Positions 60,587 to 64,000 of a stretch of 64,000 nt of DNA are shown here, in pieces. The stretch is taken from contig JAHEEK010000009.1 in the NCBI GenBank assembly GCA_024640765.1, positions 26,160 through 90,159 on the forward strand. The letters are read 5' to 3'. How positions within the stretch are numbered: position 1 is the stretch's first letter; the number at the start of each line of letters is the position of its first letter. Source of the DNA: Nereida sp024640765. Lineage in GTDB: Bacteria > Pseudomonadota > Alphaproteobacteria > Rhodobacterales > Rhodobacteraceae. The translations under genes were made by a program, and so were the position numbers. A model generated the notes under the pieces. The model did not search any database and was not told the origin of the DNA. It saw nothing but the letters and a program-made list of their open reading frames with translations.

Positions 60587-62133
60587 GCGTAGATGCTGTA
60601 GGAACTACCCGTCGTGGACGTGGTGCGCGTAAAGCGATCCGCCAAAAACGTGATACAAACATGCTTCCTGCGTTAAAACGCGGCATTCCAGTCATAGAGC
60701 CGATGTCACCAGATCAAATTGACAAGATCGACAATGCTTCATTGGATATTCTGGAGAATATAGGGGTCGTCTTCCGAGACCCTATTGCTCTTGAAGATTG
60801 GAGGCGTGCGGGTGCTGATGTACGTGGCGAGCGCGTGCATCTGGACCGTAATCTTGTCCGCGAGCTGATCAAATCGATCCCGTCATCCTTTACCTATCAC
60901 GCCCGAAATCCGGAACGCAGCCTACCTTTTGGCAACGATCATTCAATTTTTGTTCCTATGACAGGTGCGCCCTTCCTGCGTGATCTCGAAGACAAGCGGC
61001 GCAATCCTACACTGGATGACTTGGCTAATTTTCATAAACTAAGCCATATGCTGCCTGCGATTCATTCTTCGGCACATCACATTGTAGAACCCTATGATCA
61101 TCCGATTAGTCAGCGGCATCTGCGGATAACGTATAGTTCAATGAAGCACTCTGATAAGACTTTCATGGGAATGACTAGCAGTCCCAAGAATGCAGAGGAT
61201 GTGATGGAGATGTGTGCGATCTTGTTTGGTCGAGATTACATGATGACCCATCCGGTTGTGACTGGAAACTGCAATGGAAACTCGCCTCTGGTTTGGGATG
61301 AAACAATGCTAGGTGCATTGCGCGCCTTTGCAAAATACAACCAGCCAATCCTGTGCTCTCCTTTTGTACTTGGAGGAGCAAATACACCTGCAGGCGTTGC
61401 GCCTACAGTTGCTCAAGTAAACGCAGAAGCCCTAAGCTGCTTAGCTTATACTCAGGTTGTTCAAAAAGGTACGCCAGCGATCTATGGGCATTATTTAGCG
61501 ACTGTTTCTATGAAGTCTGGTGCGCCAATGGCTGGAACGCCTGAAATCAGTTTGATGAATATGATGATTGGTCAGATGGCGCGTTACTATGATGTGCCAT
61601 GGCGGACATCAAATACGCTTGGTGGAGCTAAGACATTTGATGCACAAGCGGGTTACGAGAGTGCGACGACAATGATGGCTGTTTTGATGTCAGGAGCAAA
61701 CTACATTTGGCATTCTGCTGGTTGGAATGAAGCTGGGATGCATTGCTCCATGGCTAAGTTTGTTGTCGATGCAGAACAGTGTGCAATGGGGCATCGTATG
61801 GCGTCAGGCATTAAATGGGATGACTTTGATCAGGCTCTCAAGGCTGTGGCCGATGTTGGCCCCGGCGGGCATTATCTCGGCCATCCTCATACGCTTGAGA
61901 ACTTTCAAGAGGCCTTCTTTATGCCAGAAATGTTTGACAATAATTCAATTGAACAATGGGAGGCTGATGGTGCGGTTGAAGTAAATGAGCGCGCCCTGAA
62001 GCGCGTGCGCGACCTCCTAAATGAATATGAAGAGCCCAAGCTAGACGAGGGCGTCAATGAGGAATTGCTGAGTTACATCGCACGCCGAGAGCGCGAAATC
62101 CCAGCCGCAGATGCCCTTAACCAAGACCTGTAA
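60583..62133 (+). CDS. trimethylamine methyltransferase (MttB)-family protein without pyrrolysine
   Basis: 516-residue MttB-superfamily member. The family fold is shown by ENIGVVFRDPIALEDWRRAG, VTGNCNGNSPLVWDETMLGA and SGANYIWHSAGWNEAGMHCS. Archaeal MttB needs an in-frame amber codon for pyrrolysine; this gene has none, so it is of the broader class that demethylates glycine betaine, proline betaine or carnitine in characterised examples. Those transfer the methyl group to a corrinoid protein, and no such partner gene is visible in this window. It is followed directly by a FAD oxidoreductase gene. The substrate is not known. Confidence 0.88.
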   Translation: MSVDAVGTTRRGRGARKAIRQKRDTNMLPALKRGIPVIEPMSPDQIDKIDNASLDILENIGVVFRDPIALEDWRRAGADVRGERVHLDRNLVRELIKSIPSSFTYHARNPERSLPFGNDHSIFVPMTGAPFLRDLEDKRRNPTLDDLANFHKLSHMLPAIHSSAHHIVEPYDHPISQRHLRITYSSMKHSDKTFMGMTSSPKNAEDVMEMCAILFGRDYMMTHPVVTGNCNGNSPLVWDETMLGALRAFAKYNQPILCSPFVLGGANTPAGVAPTVAQVNAEALSCLAYTQVVQKGTPAIYGHYLATVSMKSGAPMAGTPEISLMNMMIGQMARYYDVPWRTSNTLGGAKTFDAQAGYESATTMMAVLMSGANYIWHSAGWNEAGMHCSMAKFVVDAEQCAMGHRMASGIKWDDFDQALKAVADVGPGGHYLGHPHTLENFQEAFFMPEMFDNNSIEQWEADGAVEVNERALKRVRDLLNEYEEPKLDEGVNEELLSYIARREREIPAADALNQDL

Positions 62134-62134
62134 C

Positions 62135-63475
62135 ATGTCTCGGATTAAAGTCAGAAAGTTGCCGGTTGATCCAGGCCCGGCGGCCTGGACACAACTGCTG
62201 CCAGCGCGCGGCCCAGCGCAAAGCGTGGAAGGCAATCTAACAGCTGACTGGCTCATCATCGGCGCAGGCTTTGCAGGATTAGCAGCAGCACGCCGCCTGT
62301 CGCAGCTTTGCCCTACCGACAGCATTGTGGTGCTAGAGGCGCGCCGCGTCGCTGAAGGCCCTGCCGGGCGCAATTCAGGGTTCATGATTGACTTGCCGCA
62401 TGATCTGTCATCCGCCGATTATGGTGGTGCATTGGATAGAGATGTCACTCTGACAGCCGATAACCGGCATGCAATCGCATTTGCTGCTTCAATGGCCCAA
62501 GATTTTGGTTTGAGCTCCGAAGCGTTCTCGCTAAGTGGCAAAATTAACGGAGCTGCAACTGCTAAAGGTGACAAGCATAACCGAGAATATGCGAGGCACC
62601 TGGCAAAAATGGGCGAGGCGTCAGAGCTGCTAGATGCACATGCGATGAAAGACCTGACAGGTACGGATTATTACTGCAGTGGGCTTTTCACAGCTGGAAC
62701 GGCAATCATCCAGCCCTCTGCTTTTGTGCTCGGAGTTGCCAAAGGTTTGAAGTCCAATAGGGTTCAGATATTTGAAAATAGCCCAGTCATAGGTCTTGAA
62801 AGAGATGGTGACTGGGTCGCGACCACTCCGAAAGGCAAGGCTACTGCCCCTAAGGTGATTTTGGCGGTGAACGGTCATCTTAACAGTTTTGGCTTTTTGG
62901 AAAACAGATTGATGCATGTGTTTACTTATGCATCAATGACGCGGCCCCTTACGAACATCGAAATGAAAAAGCTTGGTGGAAAGCGAGTGTGGGGCATTAC
63001 TCCCGCAGACCCGATGGGTACAACCGTGCGCCGCATCAAGTCTTCGGACGGCGATCGGATCGTTGTACGTAACCGGTTTACATTTGAGCCTTCGATGGAG
63101 GTGGAACAGCGCCGCATTGAACGTGTTGCGCAAGATCACGATCGTGCTTTTAAAGCTCGTTTTTCAAATTTGGGTGGGGTTAATATGCAATATCGTTGGG
63201 GCGGTAGGCTTTGTTTGAGTCGAAATAACGTTTCTGTTGTTCGCGAAATGGATCAGGGTCTGTTTTCTGCTTGCTGTCAAAATGGGTTAGGTACAACGCG
63301 TGGTACCCTATCAGGGATGCTTGTAGCAGAGCTCGCCACAAATACGAAATCAGATCGATTGACGCGACATTTGGCGACTGAAGACCCAACCAAGTTACCG
63401 CCAAAGTTAATTGCTAAATACGGTGCAAAGGCTTATTTAAGGCTTCAGGAGATGAAAGCGGGCGCTGAATTATGA
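62135..63475 (+). CDS. FAD-dependent oxidoreductase (DAO/DadA-like)
   Basis: 446-residue flavoprotein of the D-amino-acid/glycine oxidase fold. The dinucleotide motif is WLIIGAGFAGLAAARRLSQL near residue 45, followed by LEARRVAEGPAGRNSGFMID. Related enzymes oxidise secondary or tertiary amines such as D-proline, N-methylproline or gamma-glutamylputrescine. In a hydroxyproline-type pathway it could be the cis-4-hydroxy-D-proline oxidase that feeds the DapA-family deaminase. The start at 62135 lies 2 bp after the MttB stop; an in-frame ATG at 62111 would overlap it by 23 bp and cannot be excluded. Confidence 0.87.
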   Translation: MSRIKVRKLPVDPGPAAWTQLLPARGPAQSVEGNLTADWLIIGAGFAGLAAARRLSQLCPTDSIVVLEARRVAEGPAGRNSGFMIDLPHDLSSADYGGALDRDVTLTADNRHAIAFAASMAQDFGLSSEAFSLSGKINGAATAKGDKHNREYARHLAKMGEASELLDAHAMKDLTGTDYYCSGLFTAGTAIIQPSAFVLGVAKGLKSNRVQIFENSPVIGLERDGDWVATTPKGKATAPKVILAVNGHLNSFGFLENRLMHVFTYASMTRPLTNIEMKKLGGKRVWGITPADPMGTTVRRIKSSDGDRIVVRNRFTFEPSMEVEQRRIERVAQDHDRAFKARFSNLGGVNMQYRWGGRLCLSRNNVSVVREMDQGLFSACCQNGLGTTRGTLSGMLVAELATNTKSDRLTRHLATEDPTKLPPKLIAKYGAKAYLRLQEMKAGAEL

Positions 63476-63879
63476 TTTCGACAAGCGGCTCAATACTAAG
63501 CATTGTGAACCCGCCAACCTGCGAGCAAGTTTTTGTTGCTCTGCAAAACTTTATATAAAACCGAAATTAGAGTTTAAGCTTTTTCCCTGACTCTTGTGAG
63601 GTGCTTAATTTAAATTTTTTCGTCGTTTTTATCTTTACTGTATCGTTTTGCGTTTTTGAATTCTGAGATGCGCTTTGACTTCCGCAGTGCTTTTTAACAA
63701 ATGAATAGCGGCGCTTCGTCTCTTGTGTCTCATATTGGCTTACTAAGGCTCGTAAAAGTATAGTCGTTAAGCGGCATCGTGATGACGCTTTTTTGACTGA
63801 GTTATGGTTCGAGCCTTATAAGATACACACAAGACTAGGTGTTTAAATAAGCCTGGCGTTTACCAACTGGAGATACAAA
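63476..63879. other. intergenic stretch before the second binding-protein gene
   Basis: About 400 bp, AT-rich, with no open frame, RNA gene or clear terminator that I can support. It should contain the promoter of the binding-protein gene that starts at 63880. Confidence 0.5.
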
Positions 63880-64000
63880 ATGAAAAAAACACTGCTTGCG
63901 ACAGCATTTGTAGGACTTGGCCTGCCTACGGCCGCTATGGCCGATTGCGGCGAAGTCTCTATTGCTGAAATGAACTGGGCCTCTGGCCAGATCATCACGC
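63880..64000 (+). CDS. betaine-type ABC substrate-binding protein, partial (paralogue of the one at 17685)
   Basis: Only the first 40 codons are in the window. The signal peptide is MKKTLLATAFVGLGLPTAAM and the mature start is ADCGEVSIAEMNWASGQIIT, nearly the same as MKKTLLGVV...ADCGDVSITEMDWASSAVVT of the protein at 17685-18653. It should bind a quaternary-ammonium compound in the periplasm and supply the catabolic operon before it. An AGAT ribosome site precedes the ATG. Whether permease and ATPase genes follow cannot be seen. Confidence 0.85.
   Translation, partial: MKKTLLATAFVGLGLPTAAMADCGEVSIAEMNWASGQIIT

Noticed and set aside
60583..62133. Possible pyrrolysine (in-frame TAG) in the MttB homologue
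   Set aside because: The frame is continuous from start to stop without any internal TAG, so it belongs to the non-pyrrolysine class.
1..64000. CRISPR arrays, rRNA genes, replication origin, restriction or toxin-antitoxin systems
   Set aside because: I looked for regularly spaced repeats, rRNA-like stretches and recognisable families and saw none; the repeats found are dispersed or paired, not arrays.

Overview
The window looks like a chromosome or large replicon segment of a marine Rhodobacteraceae (Roseobacter-group) alphaproteobacterium. The evidence is moderately GC-rich coding sequence, many ATGA-overlapping operons, roseobacter-type fatty-acid oxidation genes with paired MerR regulators, a YeeE/YedE sulfur module, an IS5-family (IS427-like) insertion sequence in two copies, and several gene sets for betaine-type osmolytes. 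The species cannot be named from the sequence alone.

Region 1 (1-18.7 kb) is mostly ordinary core metabolism: a beta-oxidation block on the minus strand (multifunctional hydratase/dehydrogenase cut by the window edge, thiolase, acyl-CoA dehydrogenase, two MerR regulators), two hotdog thioesterases and a MATE transporter in an overlapping operon, pyrD with a DUF952 gene, a periplasmic 5'-nucleotidase, tRNA-Gly(UCC), an ABC exporter, an acyl-CoA synthetase, mmsA and an orphan betaine-type substrate-binding protein. Region 2 (18.9-22.5 kb) is a sulfur/persulfide module: MBL-fold hydrolase, two YeeE/YedE membrane proteins, a Crp/Fnr regulator and a 1-Cys peroxiredoxin. The last gene appears to start at ATT. 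The same 13-bp palindrome lies upstream of the YeeE pair and of the peroxiredoxin.

Region 3 (22.8-33.4 kb) is an accessory, partly AT-rich and partly decayed stretch. It holds rpsU, a duplicated carboxymuconolactone-decarboxylase-family gene with a 34-codon scrap of aldehyde dehydrogenase, htpG between two copies of a dispersed repeat, a broken histidine phosphatase, a bactofilin, a dead IS3 element, a ParA/MinD-like ATPase, an unrecognised 417-residue protein, an MreB paralogue, an IS5-family element and the tail of a DUF3768 gene. The bactofilin, ATPase, unknown protein and MreB lie on one strand and may be an accessory cytoskeletal or positioning module (inference).

Region 4 (33.4-43.2 kb) has a LysR-controlled operon (aldehyde dehydrogenase, M19 dipeptidase, a BCCT transporter gutted by an internal deletion, a 558-residue unknown, a DUF3726 protein, RidA), then an integrase tail, LrgA/LrgB, an EamA transporter, and a fossil tRNA-Phe 3' end between repeats that looks like an old attachment site.

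Region 5 (43.2-64 kb) is a large catabolic region for N-methylated amino acids or betaines. It has a Rieske oxygenase, a FAD/GcvT-type demethylating dehydrogenase, a zinc-type dehydrogenase, three tandem enolase-superfamily enzymes, a class-III aminotransferase and an aldehyde dehydrogenase under an RpiR regulator. After a second IS copy and a GlxA-type regulator split by an in-frame TAA come a GntR regulator, a DapA-family lyase, an aldehyde dehydrogenase, a non-pyrrolysine MttB homologue, a FAD oxidoreductase and the start of a second betaine-type binding protein. The enzyme classes fit epimerisation, N-demethylation, oxidation and deamination of a (hydroxy)proline-betaine-like compound to 2-oxoglutarate semialdehyde, but the substrate is inferred.
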